Assembly (NCBI RefSeq): GCF_026391055.1
Contig: NZ_JAPLET010000009.1
Location: 248,001 to 312,000, forward strand
Origin: Spirosoma sp.
GTDB taxonomy: Bacteria; Bacteroidota; Bacteroidia; Cytophagales; Spirosomataceae
Length of the DNA stretch: 64,000 nucleotides
Direction: 5' to 3'
Part shown: positions 17,275 through 26,568 of the stretch, one piece after another
Layout: every line of letters begins with the position of its first letter
How positions within the stretch are numbered: position 1 is the stretch's first letter
Program-made: the position numbers and the translations under genes
Notes under the pieces: generated by a model
The model's input: the letters and a program-made list of their open reading frames with translations, nothing else
Databases searched by the model: none
What the model was told of the DNA's origin: nothing

Positions 17275-19914
17275 CTAATTCACCAACATGACTTTCTGCG
17301 TCAGGACGGCATCGCCGACAGCCAGTTGCCAAATGTACAGCCCCGACGCCATGTGGCTCAGGTCAAGTTGCTGACGCACTTTTCTACCAATGACCGGCAG
17401 TATCTGCTGACGCAATATATGGCCCGCGGGGCCGATCATTCGTAATTGAACGTCCGAAACGTTGGTTGTCAGGTCAACATTCAGTTGTACCATACCGTTG
17501 GTGACCGGATTCGGATAAACCTGAAATGACCCTACCGATGCGGGTTCTTCAGCCAGCACGAGCGGTGCGGGAGGTGCCTGAATGCGAAGATTATCGACTG
17601 CCCAACCCCAGCCATACGCCAGTTGGTCGGATACTAGCCGGAACCGAATTATAAGCTGATCGCCCGCCCGAAAAGGGCTTCCTGGCTTCAGGATCGGTAT
17701 ATCCCGATGGCGCAGAAGGGCTGGAACGCCCATTGTTTCGGAGTTCTGCTCGCCATCCAGCCCGGAAACCAGCCTTGCCTTGTAGGCAGTAAGCCAGTCG
17801 GTTTTATCGGCAGAACTGTAGGCATCTACCAATGGCGTCCAGGTTCGACCATTATCGGTAGAGCCTTCAACTATTACATAATCGTAGAAGGTAGCGTCGC
17901 CGGGTTTGCTTCCGGGGGTGCCGGGTTCCATCAGTACCACCTCATCGAATCGAATAACGGCACTATCCGGATTGGCTTTAATTCGGATGGGCGACAGCAA
18001 CATGTACTCGAAACTGCTTTGGCCCCGAAAATCAGCACCGTTCCGATACGGATGCTCGGAATGGATGGCTCCGCCCCCAAACCCTACCGGCGTCGACAGA
18101 CTGAACCCTGATCCCGCGAAATCACCGGCCGTGGCCACGTTATCGAATGTATTGATGTACTGATCGCGCACTGGCTGCTGAGCAACAACCCGCAATTCAT
18201 GAAAGCCGGTGGCGGGATTGATCCGCTGGTTCTTACTCCGCGACGAATCTCTGGCAACAATCCGATACGCAAGCCTGTCGCCGGCGTTTAACGAGTTGGC
18301 CGGAAAGTCAATTCGGGTGGAATAGACGCTATCGTAAATCGTATTATTGACCGTCCGGCGGCCGTACCGCAGTTGTCGACTGGGCTGGGCTACTCCATTG
18401 ATTTGGTATTCGACATAGGCGGCCCCAATACCACTTCGGTCGTCAGCAATACGGGCGTAGATGGGCAAACTATCCGCCACCGTCGTCGACAGAATACTAT
18501 ATTTTGATGGGCTGTACTGAATAACTGGCGGTGTGTTGTCGGGGCCAACCCGCATGTGGTGCCAGGTTTGCGACCCGGTTGTAAACTTACCCGGATTGGT
18601 AAACGTACGTTCCGATGCATCCCGCGCCTGGAAGTAATACCAGGTATCGCCCGAAGCCTGTAAGGCGGGCAGTATATATCGGTACTCGTCGGTACTGCCC
18701 ACCCGAACGGGCGACACGGCGGTAGCCACCGTATCCTTGGCGGTAGGCGCACTTTTTCGATAAAATAACCGAACAGAGCCGGGCGTAAGGGTAGTATCGC
18801 TGATGACACGTACACTGAACACAAAGTCCCGGTTCTCTTCAACATTCAGGACCGGTTCGTGCAAAACCGAAGTCGTTTTCCACTCTAAATCCGAGAAGAA
18901 TGCCAGTACCAGCGGGCCGGGCGTATGCATCGACTGGCCCTGCGCCAGCCGGGCGCTCATCAGCGAGTTGATGGTGCCGGTCGGGTAAGTATCTTCGTTT
19001 AAGTGGTAAACATTGGCCGCCCGATCAAATTGAGCCTGCGCATTCAGCTTTAGCCGGAGGCCACTTGTTTGGCGCAGCACCGTTCCGTTCAGGTACAGAT
19101 CGCCACCCGTCAGTTGCCGGTTCAGCGCAATCGAGTTGTTGGGGTAGTCGGCTTGTGACGTGACCAGCCGCTTTCTCAGCCCGTTTTCAATGAAACAATC
19201 ATAAACAGAAGGCAGATCGGCCAGGTATTGGCCATTCCCCTGATCTCCTTTGCCACTCTCGACGCTGAAGAACCCAATGAAACCAAGTCCGTGAGCCAGT
19301 TCGTGGAGCACCGCCGTTACCAAATCCGTTTGCCCTTTGGGCGTTTTACCATCCGTTCCGTAATACCAGTTATTGTTTCGGTTGAAATCTGCGATAATAT
19401 CGGGGTCGGCTGGATTATTCAATTCCCGTCGGGCTATTTTTTCGGCGAGTGCTACCGGGTAAAAAGCGCGTACTTTCTGACTACCGTCAAAGCTGTAGCG
19501 ATAGGACGCCGGACCCGCCGATCCCAACAGGTTGGGCTCCTGCGAAACCCAGTTTGCCTGAATTCGAATGGGCACCGGTGAGACAATCAGCGTCGACCAT
19601 ATATCGACGGCATACTGAAAAGCGCGTCTGGCTTCAGCGGTGAAATTGGTATAGTTAACAATAAACTGTGCCGTGGGTGCCAGCGGACGGGCATTGGGGC
19701 TGGTTTGCCGAAGAAAAGACGCCGGGGCCGCAATATACCCCGACCCGTTCTGACCAGTTGAATAATAGCTGATCTTATTCCCCTGAATTGACAGGCTGAC
19801 CGGCTTCGTGACCGGCCCGGCCAGCGTAGGAGAACCGTTCTTTTGAGCCAGACACAACTGTGCTCCCAACAGTCCGATTGCACTTATTAACCGGAACACA
19901 TTCCCACAATTCAT
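17275..19914 (-). CDS. T9SS-exported metalloprotease-like protein
   Basis: The start is taken at the ATG before a good signal peptide (NVFRLISAIGLLGAQLCLA); a frame nine codons longer has no such start. The N-terminal half contains the zinc-protease motif HELAHGLGFIGFF near residue 205, so this is probably a zinc-dependent peptidase. Several beta-sandwich segments follow. The last about 80 residues are a type A sorting domain of the type IX secretion system (opening FQVYPNPVTNGMVQL and closing with GLYIWQLAVGDAVLTQKVMLVN-like strands). The protein is therefore expected to be carried across the outer membrane and released or attached at the surface. Its targets are unknown. Confidence 0.82.
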   Translation of the reverse strand: MNCGNVFRLISAIGLLGAQLCLAQKNGSPTLAGPVTKPVSLSIQGNKISYYSTGQNGSGYIAAPASFLRQTSPNARPLAPTAQFIVNYTNFTAEARRAFQYAVDIWSTLIVSPVPIRIQANWVSQEPNLLGSAGPASYRYSFDGSQKVRAFYPVALAEKIARRELNNPADPDIIADFNRNNNWYYGTDGKTPKGQTDLVTAVLHELAHGLGFIGFFSVESGKGDQGNGQYLADLPSVYDCFIENGLRKRLVTSQADYPNNSIALNRQLTGGDLYLNGTVLRQTSGLRLKLNAQAQFDRAANVYHLNEDTYPTGTINSLMSARLAQGQSMHTPGPLVLAFFSDLEWKTTSVLHEPVLNVEENRDFVFSVRVISDTTLTPGSVRLFYRKSAPTAKDTVATAVSPVRVGSTDEYRYILPALQASGDTWYYFQARDASERTFTNPGKFTTGSQTWHHMRVGPDNTPPVIQYSPSKYSILSTTVADSLPIYARIADDRSGIGAAYVEYQINGVAQPSRQLRYGRRTVNNTIYDSVYSTRIDFPANSLNAGDRLAYRIVARDSSRSKNQRINPATGFHELRVVAQQPVRDQYINTFDNVATAGDFAGSGFSLSTPVGFGGGAIHSEHPYRNGADFRGQSSFEYMLLSPIRIKANPDSAVIRFDEVVLMEPGTPGSKPGDATFYDYVIVEGSTDNGRTWTPLVDAYSSADKTDWLTAYKARLVSGLDGEQNSETMGVPALLRHRDIPILKPGSPFRAGDQLIIRFRLVSDQLAYGWGWAVDNLRIQAPPAPLVLAEEPASVGSFQVYPNPVTNGMVQLNVDLTTNVSDVQLRMIGPAGHILRQQILPVIGRKVRQQLDLSHMASGLYIWQLAVGDAVLTQKVMLVN

Positions 19915-20070
19915 AGCGATGTAAATCTTTCGGTCACGCAAGTTCGTTTTGGTCGACGTGCGAATTTCGACATCAATCGCCCAATGGCAACAAAAAGACG
20001 CATATATGACCTAACGGCTCCTGAGCTATGAATTCTTCCTCTCAACAACTCGTCTGTACTACCAATGCGC

Positions 20071-20478
20071 TTATTCAGCGTCGGCGGCTCGCTTAAGTAC
20101 CAGCGATACTGAGTTTAGGCAGTAACGCAGGCCGCCCGGTGGAGGACCATCGTTGAACACATGCCCTAGGTGAGCATCGCAAATGTTGCATAATACTTCA
20201 ACCCGCGACATACCGTGGCTATAATCTTTTTCCAGACGAATACGCTCCTGTTCAATAGGTTCGGTAAAACTGGGCCAGCCCGTTCCCGACTCAAACTTGG
20301 TTGTCGATTCGAACAGTTCTGTACCACAGCATACGCAGGCATAGAGACCGGGGTCATGCGCTTCGCAGTACTCGCCCGAAAATGCCCGCTCGGTTCCCTT
20401 GCCGCGCGCTACCCGGTATTGTTCCGGTGTTAGTAGCTGCCGCCACTCTTCATCCGTCTTGATAACTTTTTGAATCAT
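20071..20478 (-). CDS. msrB: Peptide-methionine (R)-S-oxide reductase
   Basis: MsrB reduces the R form of methionine sulfoxide in proteins. The 135-residue sequence shows the two zinc CxxC pairs (Cys48/Cys51 and Cys97/Cys100), the ESGTGWPSF block and the catalytic cysteine in RYCLNS (Cys120). It has no signal peptide, so it is cytoplasmic. It is transcribed divergently from recQ and stands as a single gene. Confidence 0.96.
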   Translation of the reverse strand: MIQKVIKTDEEWRQLLTPEQYRVARGKGTERAFSGEYCEAHDPGLYACVCCGTELFESTTKFESGTGWPSFTEPIEQERIRLEKDYSHGMSRVEVLCNICDAHLGHVFNDGPPPGGLRYCLNSVSLVLKRAADAE

Positions 20479-20643
20479 TGCCCTATTCGTTACTGTTCAT
20501 GTCTTTGTTTATAAGCTAAACCCAATAGTCATCCAATTTGTCTTTTCCCCGCCGTAAATTTGCAGCATTGCCCGCATTATTTATAAAGACATCCTTAACC
20601 AGACCGACTACCCATCTGGCAGGTACCGTAAACTCGTAATACA

Positions 20644-22557
20644 TTGACCATCCGGCAGATTTTACAGCAATTTTGGGGATACACCAACTTCCGGCCCATG
20701 CAGGAAGATGTGGTCAATACCGTGCTGGCCCGGCAGGATTCGCTGGTACTGATGCCCACCGGCGGGGGTAAGTCGATTTGCTTTCAGGTGCCTACGCTGG
20801 CTATGAAAGGCGTTTGCATTGTTGTGACGCCCCTCATTGCCCTGATGAAAGACCAGGTGGAGCAACTTCGCCGACGGGGTATTCCGGCAGCGGCCATCTA
20901 CTCCGGCATGCATTATCGGGAAATAGATACCGCCCTCGACAACTGCATTTATGGCAATACCAAATTTCTCTACGTGTCGCCCGAACGGCTGCGTACCGAA
21001 CTGGTCATTGAGCGGGTTAAACAGATGACCGTTTGCCTGCTGGCCGTCGACGAGGCACACTGTATTTCGGCCTGGGGATACGATTTCCGGCCACCTTACC
21101 TGCAAATCGCCGAGTTTCGGGAGTTAATTCCCGATACGCCGGTTATTGCCCTCACCGCGTCGGCCACGCCAGATGTGCAAACGGATATCGTTGAAAAACT
21201 GGCCTTAAAAACCCCACAGGTATTCAGGCAATCGTTTGCACGGGCCAATCTGTCGTATTCGGCCGTGCTGGAAGAGAACAAAGAAGCCCGGCTGTTGCGG
21301 GTTCTGCAAAATGTACCGGGTTGCGCCATTGTCTACGTTCGCAGCCGGAAACAAACCCAGAACGTAGCCCAATGGCTCGTCAGGCAGGGCATTTCTGCCG
21401 ATTTCTACCATGCCGGGCTTACTACCCAGCAACGGGCCGAAAAACAGGACGCCTGGATTCAGAACCGCACGCGGGTGGTAGTTGCCACCAACGCCTTCGG
21501 GATGGGCATCGACAAACCCGACGTTCGGGTGGTGGTTCACCTCGACGTACCCGATTCGCTCGAAGCGTATTATCAGGAAGCGGGTCGGGCCGGGCGCGAT
21601 GGGCAAAAAGCCTACGCTGTGATGTTATACACCGCTGGCGACCTCGAAAACCTGACCTTCCGGACCGAGCAGCTTTATCAGCCCGTTGAGATGCTGCGCC
21701 GGGTATATCAGGCCATTGCCAATTATGCCGCCGTACCCGTTGGCGGGGGCGAATTTAACAGCTACGATTTCGACCTGAGTGCGTTTGCCAGTACGTTTAA
21801 ACTGCCCCCGCAGGAAACACACTATGCCCTTAAACAGCTTCAGCTCGAAGGATTCATTCAGCTGAACGAAAACTATTACCATCCCTCCCGGCTGACGATT
21901 GTGCTGGATAACCGGCAGTTGTACGAGTTTCAGGTGCTGCACCCTCGCTTCGATTCGTTCCTGAAATTGTTGCTGCGGATATACGGGGGCGAACTGTTCA
22001 CCGATTTCATCACCATCTCGGAGTCGACGCTGGCGCGGACGTTCCTCATCAATCAACCCGAAATCGAAGTCCTGCTTCAGCAACTGCACGAGCGAAATGT
22101 GGTTATTTATGAAAAGCAGAAAGACAAACCCCAACTCACCTTTCTGACACCCCGCTACGATGCGGCCTCGCTACCCATTAACTTTCAGGAGTTAGCCCGC
22201 CGGAAAGAGCTGGCGATGCGCAAGGTACAGGCTGCCATTCTGTACACCGAACACCCGACCCAGTGCCGCACCCGACTTCTGCAAGCTTACTTCGGCGAGA
22301 AACCGGGCGAGGCCTGCGGCATTTGCGACAACTGCATCAAAAAGAAGAAAAAGGCCGAAGCATCTTTGTCTGCGGTACGTGAACAGGTTCGCGATTACGT
22401 GGCGCTGGCGAATGGTCCCGGTGTATCGCCCAAACAACTGTCGCATTATTTTGCCCAGATGGACGCCGATACCCTCGCCAAAACAGTGAAACAAATGCTG
22501 GCCGAAGAAGAAATTCAGTACAACAAAAACGGCAACCTGACGCTGAATCTGGGCTAG
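20644..22557 (+). CDS. recQ: ATP-dependent DNA helicase RecQ
   Basis: RecQ unwinds branched and duplex DNA 3' to 5' in recombination and replication repair. The 637-residue protein has Walker A MPTGGGKS, the DEAH box in AVDEAHCISAWG, QEAGRAGRDG in helicase motif VI, the zinc cysteines around GEACGICDNC near residue 560, and a winged-helix RQC region. A clear HRDC domain is not seen at the C-terminus. The most upstream usable start is TTG at 20644, since an in-frame TAA lies a few codons before it and the next ATG would remove the first conserved helix. A TAAATTTG box at 20555-20562 may belong to its promoter. Confidence 0.94.
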   Translation: MTIRQILQQFWGYTNFRPMQEDVVNTVLARQDSLVLMPTGGGKSICFQVPTLAMKGVCIVVTPLIALMKDQVEQLRRRGIPAAAIYSGMHYREIDTALDNCIYGNTKFLYVSPERLRTELVIERVKQMTVCLLAVDEAHCISAWGYDFRPPYLQIAEFRELIPDTPVIALTASATPDVQTDIVEKLALKTPQVFRQSFARANLSYSAVLEENKEARLLRVLQNVPGCAIVYVRSRKQTQNVAQWLVRQGISADFYHAGLTTQQRAEKQDAWIQNRTRVVVATNAFGMGIDKPDVRVVVHLDVPDSLEAYYQEAGRAGRDGQKAYAVMLYTAGDLENLTFRTEQLYQPVEMLRRVYQAIANYAAVPVGGGEFNSYDFDLSAFASTFKLPPQETHYALKQLQLEGFIQLNENYYHPSRLTIVLDNRQLYEFQVLHPRFDSFLKLLLRIYGGELFTDFITISESTLARTFLINQPEIEVLLQQLHERNVVIYEKQKDKPQLTFLTPRYDAASLPINFQELARRKELAMRKVQAAILYTEHPTQCRTRLLQAYFGEKPGEACGICDNCIKKKKKAEASLSAVREQVRDYVALANGPGVSPKQLSHYFAQMDADTLAKTVKQMLAEEEIQYNKNGNLTLNLG

Positions 22558-22644
22558 ATTACGTTTTCCGCCGTCCCATGTTGTTGTCTATTCGTCCCAA
22601 AACTTGTCATTCATACCGCAATCGTGCTATTCGTCCCATTCGTT

Positions 22645-22674
22645 TTTGGCGGGTTAGATTGGTCCCTATGTTTG
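22645..22674 (+). promoter_or_regulatory. Bacteroidota-type promoter of the DUF2141 gene
   Basis: TTTG at 22645-22648 is followed after 18 bases by TATGTTTG at 22667-22674, a perfect match to the TTTG / TANNTTTG pair used by the Bacteroidota primary sigma factor. Transcription would start near 22680, about 40 bases before the ATG. Confidence 0.6.
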
Positions 22675-22721
22675 TGCTGTCAAACAAACGGCAACAGCCA
22701 TAAACGTTTCTACTGTCAATT

Positions 22722-23192
22722 ATGAAAACGATCATCACCAGCCTTTTCGCTCTCGCCTTATTCATTGGTAACATGACTAAACCTTGTCTGGCTCAGCAGA
22801 CAACACCTACCACGTCAACATCCGCAACAACGGCTACCTATAAACTCACGGTTGTAGTTTCGGGCATAGAAAACCGTTCAGGCAAGCTGTACGTGGGCCT
22901 GGCCAACAATGCCGAAACATTTAACGGGGAGTCGAAAGCAACCGCTGTAGCGGACGTATCTGCTTCGGGAGATATTACCGTAAATTTCGAAGGCATTCCA
23001 GCCGGCCGTTATGCTGTTCGGATTTATCAGGATCTGAACGACAACAAGAAAATGGACTTTTCGGGTCAGATGCCTGCCGAGCCATTCGGCTTCTCGAACG
23101 TAACCATGCTCATGGGGCCACCCACCTTCGACCAGTGCACCTTTAATCTGGACGGCAACAAAACCATTCAGGTTGGCATGATGAGTTTATAG
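22722..23192 (+). CDS. DUF2141 domain-containing secreted protein
   Basis: The 156-residue protein has a signal peptide ending near CLAQQ, a Thr/Ser-rich linker, and one DUF2141 domain. That domain is recognisable from SGKLYVGLANNAETF, the GRYAVRIYQDLNDNKKMD calcium-loop-like segment and the EPFGFSN block near the C-terminus. The function of the family is unknown; members are periplasmic or surface proteins. It has its own promoter and terminator. Confidence 0.88.
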   Translation: MKTIITSLFALALFIGNMTKPCLAQQTTPTTSTSATTATYKLTVVVSGIENRSGKLYVGLANNAETFNGESKATAVADVSASGDITVNFEGIPAGRYAVRIYQDLNDNKKMDFSGQMPAEPFGFSNVTMLMGPPTFDQCTFNLDGNKTIQVGMMSL

Positions 23193-23217
23193 AATAGCAT
23201 CAACCCAAAACAAACGG

Positions 23218-23247
23218 GAGCCTTCAATTAAGAAGGCTCTTTTTTTG
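23218..23247 (+). terminator. Rho-independent terminator
   Basis: GAGCCTTC and GAAGGCTC form an 8-bp stem around a 6-base loop, followed by a run of T. It lies 26 bases past the DUF2141 stop. Confidence 0.85.
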
Positions 23248-23287
23248 TGCCTCATAACAAAACCATTGAACGTCCGTTTATGTCAAC

Positions 23288-24205
23288 ATGCCTAATCAGG
23301 CCACTAACCTGATTGACAGCGTGACACTCGACGATCTTATGGAAACAACTGAATTTCGGCCGGACTCGACAGAGATCCCCGGCCAGCAACTACCCTATCC
23401 GGCCCGTCAGTCGGATATGAACCCGGCCCCAGACAGCGACCTTTCCAACTATAAACCCGCCGGTAAGCTTATCGACAAAGTAGCCATCATTACCGGAGCC
23501 GATTCGGGAATCGGGCGGGCGGTGGCCATTGCTTTTGCGATGGAAGGGGCCGACGTCGCCATCGTTTACAACGAAAACACCGACGATGCCAAGTACACGA
23601 AGCGCATGGTCGAAAGTAAAGGCCGCTCATGTCTGGTCATTCAGGCCGATGTTCGCAGTTCAGCCGCCTGTAAAGACGCCGTTCAGCAAACGGTCGATAA
23701 ATACGGCAAACTGAATATTCTGGTCAACAATGCGGCTTTTCAGATGGCGCAGGAGAAACTGGAAGACATTACCGAAGAGCAGCTCCGTCGCACCTTCGAT
23801 ACCAATATTCTGGCGTATTTCTTTATGGCGCAGGCCGCCCTGCCGCATCTGCACGAAGGCGACGCCATTGTGAACACCGGCAGTATCGTCGGCATTGTCG
23901 GCAACCCTATTCTGGTCGATTATACCGCTACGAAAGGAGCTATTCATGCATTCACCAAATCACTTGCGATTCAGTTAGGCAAGCGCAATATCCGTGTCAA
24001 CTGTGTAGCGCCCGGTCCCGTTTGGACGCCCAATATTCCCGCTACTATGCCCGAAGACGAAGTCAAAAACTTCGGTCATGAGGTAGCCCTCGCCCGTCCC
24101 GGTCAACCCGAAGAACTGGCCCCCGCCTACGTCCTGCTAGCCTCCAGCGAAGGCAGCTTCATGACCGGCAGCATTGTGGAAGTAACAGGTGGGAAATTGG
24201 GATAA
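23288..24205 (+). CDS. SDR family oxidoreductase
   Basis: The 305-residue enzyme is a classical short-chain dehydrogenase with an N-terminal extension of about 60 residues, like glucose/ribitol dehydrogenases of the YhdF/YghA type. The cofactor motif TGADSGIG lies near residue 75, the NNAA motif near 148, and the catalytic YTATK has Tyr212 and Lys216. It is the first gene of a run of sugar-related oxidoreductases, separated from the next by a palindromic repeat. The substrate is probably a sugar or polyol, but this is inference from the family and context. Confidence 0.88.
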   Translation: MPNQATNLIDSVTLDDLMETTEFRPDSTEIPGQQLPYPARQSDMNPAPDSDLSNYKPAGKLIDKVAIITGADSGIGRAVAIAFAMEGADVAIVYNENTDDAKYTKRMVESKGRSCLVIQADVRSSAACKDAVQQTVDKYGKLNILVNNAAFQMAQEKLEDITEEQLRRTFDTNILAYFFMAQAALPHLHEGDAIVNTGSIVGIVGNPILVDYTATKGAIHAFTKSLAIQLGKRNIRVNCVAPGPVWTPNIPATMPEDEVKNFGHEVALARPGQPEELAPAYVLLASSEGSFMTGSIVEVTGGKLG

Positions 24206-24274
24206 AACGTACCCACGGGCTTCAGCCCGTGTTTCATAAACTGAGAAACACGGGCTGAAGCCCGTGGGTACGTT
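24206..24274. repeat. REP/BIME-like palindrome, perfect 30-bp stem (family B)
   Basis: Positions 24206-24235 are the exact reverse complement of 24245-24274, with a 9-base loop. Each arm itself contains a near-palindrome, ACGGGCTTCAGCCCGT, whose centre (TC/GA) is asymmetric. The element is thus two inverted copies of a small REP-like unit. It starts directly after the SDR stop codon. The element at 30551-30628 is a sequence variant with compensating changes. Confidence 0.9.
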
Positions 24275-24385
24275 CATTTGCATTCGCTGACTGAAAAAAT
24301 ATACATGCCTCTGCGTCAGCGAATGCTGACTTCATAAAAAGGCACAGGTAAATACCTGCGCCAGCTTACTCCGTGCCAGCTTACT

Positions 24386-24973
24386 ATGACCCATTACCCG
24401 CCTAATACGGTGCGTGACCTGCTCAAAACTGATCAGGTTACGGATGCCACGCGTCAGGTTTTGACAGAGCGATTGGACGCTCCGTCGCACCCGCCAACGT
24501 TTTTTACGGTTCAGGAATGTGACCTTCTGCAGGCTATTTGCAGGCGACTTATTCCACAGGACGACCATACCGAATTGGTCGACATAGCAGGCAATATCGA
24601 CGAACGCCTGAGCCAGCAGAAATCTGACGGCTGGCGCTACGATGTTATGCCTGCTGACGGCGACGCCTATAAACTCGGACTCAAAGCTATCGACGAAAGT
24701 GCGCTGATACGATTTGGCCAGCCCTTTCGAAGCTTATCAACCGAACAGCAGGATATTCTTCTTGGAGCCGTTCAAAAGAATGAGGCACCGGGCCAGATCT
24801 GGCAACAACTTCCCGCCGACCGCTTTTTTGAGGAATTACTCACCGAAGCCGCTGAGAACTATTACAGCCACCCCCTCGCCCAGGAAGAGATCGGCTATGT
24901 CGGTATGGCCGATGTACCAGGCTGGCAACGTATTGGCCTGAACCAGTTGGAAGACCGCGAACCCACCCTATGA
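24386..24973 (+). CDS. Gluconate 2-dehydrogenase subunit 3 family protein
   Basis: The 195-residue protein resembles the small subunit family of membrane-bound gluconate 2-dehydrogenases (FFTVQECDLLQAICRRLIPQD early; ENYYSHPLAQEEIGYVGM late). In known systems this subunit works with a GMC flavoprotein and helps it to be exported and to pass electrons. The stop codon overlaps the start of the next gene, a GMC oxidoreductase, by 4 bases, so the two products very probably form one complex. No twin-arginine signal is evident at its N-terminus, unlike some family members. Confidence 0.85.
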   Translation: MTHYPPNTVRDLLKTDQVTDATRQVLTERLDAPSHPPTFFTVQECDLLQAICRRLIPQDDHTELVDIAGNIDERLSQQKSDGWRYDVMPADGDAYKLGLKAIDESALIRFGQPFRSLSTEQQDILLGAVQKNEAPGQIWQQLPADRFFEELLTEAAENYYSHPLAQEEIGYVGMADVPGWQRIGLNQLEDREPTL

Positions 24974-26535
24974 AAACGTACTCAACTACAGAAACCGTTG
25001 ACGCAGTCATTATTGGCACCGGAGCCGGTGGAGCCCCTCTCCTGGCCCGGCTCGCGAAAGCGGGATTAAGCGTCGTAGCCCTCGAAGCCGGTAAACACTG
25101 GAACCCGGCGCGCGATTTCGCTACCGACGAAAAAGCACAGGAAAAGCTGTTCTGGAACGACGAACGGCTCAGCGCCGGGAATGACCCTCTACCCTTCGGC
25201 AGCAATAACTCAGGAACCGGTGTTGGCGGCTCTACACTCCACTATACGGCCTACACCCCCCGCGCCCAACCCGATGATTTTCAACTTCATACCGATTTCG
25301 GCGTTGGCGTCGACTGGCCGATTGGTTTCGACCAGATCGAACCGTATTACGAAGAGGTCGAGCAGTTTCTGGGCGTTTCGGGGCCTTCCGCTTACCCTTG
25401 GGGACCATCCCGAAAACGTTCTTATGCGCTTGGCCCACTACCCGTCAATGGTGCCGGTCAGCTGATGGAACGAGGTTGTAAAGCCGTGGGCATCAAAACA
25501 TCTCCGGCGGCTAATGCGGCTTTGTCAGCGGGGTATTATCAGGAAGGCGTTGGTCACCGGCATGCCTGCACGAATCGGGGCTTTTGCCAGGCAGGGTGTA
25601 ACATAGGGGCTAAGGCCAGCATGGACGTTACCTATCTGCCGCTGGCCGTTCATTTTGGAGCCGAAATCCGGCCGGAATGCTTCGTCACGCAGTTGGTAAA
25701 ATCAGCGTCCGGCACCATCAGCGAAGTCGTTTATGTACATAACGGGCAGGAGGTGCGGCAGCGATGCCGATATGTGTTCCTTTGCGCGGGCACCATCGAA
25801 ACGGCTCGACTTCTGTTGCTGAACGGGCTGGCGAACAGCAGTGGTCAGGTTGGCCGAAACGTGATGGCCCACCCCGGCCTGCAAATCTGGGGCGAATTTG
25901 ACGAAGATGTTCGGCCCTACAAAGGCATCCCCGGCGCATTGATCTCGGAAGATACTCATCGGCCAAAACAAGCAGACTTTGCGGGTGGATACCTACTTCA
26001 GTCAATTGGTGTAATGCCTGTCACCTATATGACTCAAATGGCGAGGGGACGGGGTTTGTGGGGGCAGGAGCTGAAACGGGCGGCTCTGGCCTACAACCAT
26101 GTGGCGGGTATTAACATCCTTGGCGACTGCCTGCCCCACGACCATAATTACCTGGAATTATCGGACGAGAACGACATCCGTGGTTTACCCAAACCGCGTA
26201 TCTACTTCACCAACGGCGAAAACGAAAAACGAATGACCGCCCACGCCGACAAGATCATGCGCGACATTTGGACCGCTGCGGGCGCCAGAAACATATGGGC
26301 TTTTCAACGAAACGCCCACGTGATTGGCACCTGCCGCATGGGCAACGACCCCGAAACGGCCGTCGTCAACGCCAACGGCCAGTCGTTCGATATTCCGAAT
26401 TTATACATCAGTGACAATTCAACGTTTCCCAGCGCTTTGAGCGTGAATCCGGCCCTAACCATCATGGCGGTAGCGTTGCGAACGGCGGATAAGTTTTTAA
26501 GTAACGCGGGTAGAAACCCGCAATCAGCATTATAA
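24970..26535 (+). CDS. GMC family FAD-dependent oxidoreductase
   Basis: This 521-residue flavoprotein belongs to the glucose-methanol-choline family. The FAD-binding GTGAGG motif is at residues about 16-21, a GTGVGGSTLHYTA block near residue 85, and the C-terminal active-site region has AHVIGTCRMGNDP with its catalytic His. A Cys-rich segment (HACTNRGFCQAGCNIGAK) in the middle is typical of gluconate or 2-keto-gluconate dehydrogenase large subunits. It overlaps the subunit 3 gene and precedes a GH1 gene. It probably oxidises a sugar or sugar acid; the exact substrate is not determined. Confidence 0.9.
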   Translation: MKTYSTTETVDAVIIGTGAGGAPLLARLAKAGLSVVALEAGKHWNPARDFATDEKAQEKLFWNDERLSAGNDPLPFGSNNSGTGVGGSTLHYTAYTPRAQPDDFQLHTDFGVGVDWPIGFDQIEPYYEEVEQFLGVSGPSAYPWGPSRKRSYALGPLPVNGAGQLMERGCKAVGIKTSPAANAALSAGYYQEGVGHRHACTNRGFCQAGCNIGAKASMDVTYLPLAVHFGAEIRPECFVTQLVKSASGTISEVVYVHNGQEVRQRCRYVFLCAGTIETARLLLLNGLANSSGQVGRNVMAHPGLQIWGEFDEDVRPYKGIPGALISEDTHRPKQADFAGGYLLQSIGVMPVTYMTQMARGRGLWGQELKRAALAYNHVAGINILGDCLPHDHNYLELSDENDIRGLPKPRIYFTNGENEKRMTAHADKIMRDIWTAAGARNIWAFQRNAHVIGTCRMGNDPETAVVNANGQSFDIPNLYISDNSTFPSALSVNPALTIMAVALRTADKFLSNAGRNPQSAL

Positions 26536-26568
26536 AGCGGGCACTTATCATCAACGCCTGCAGAACAA

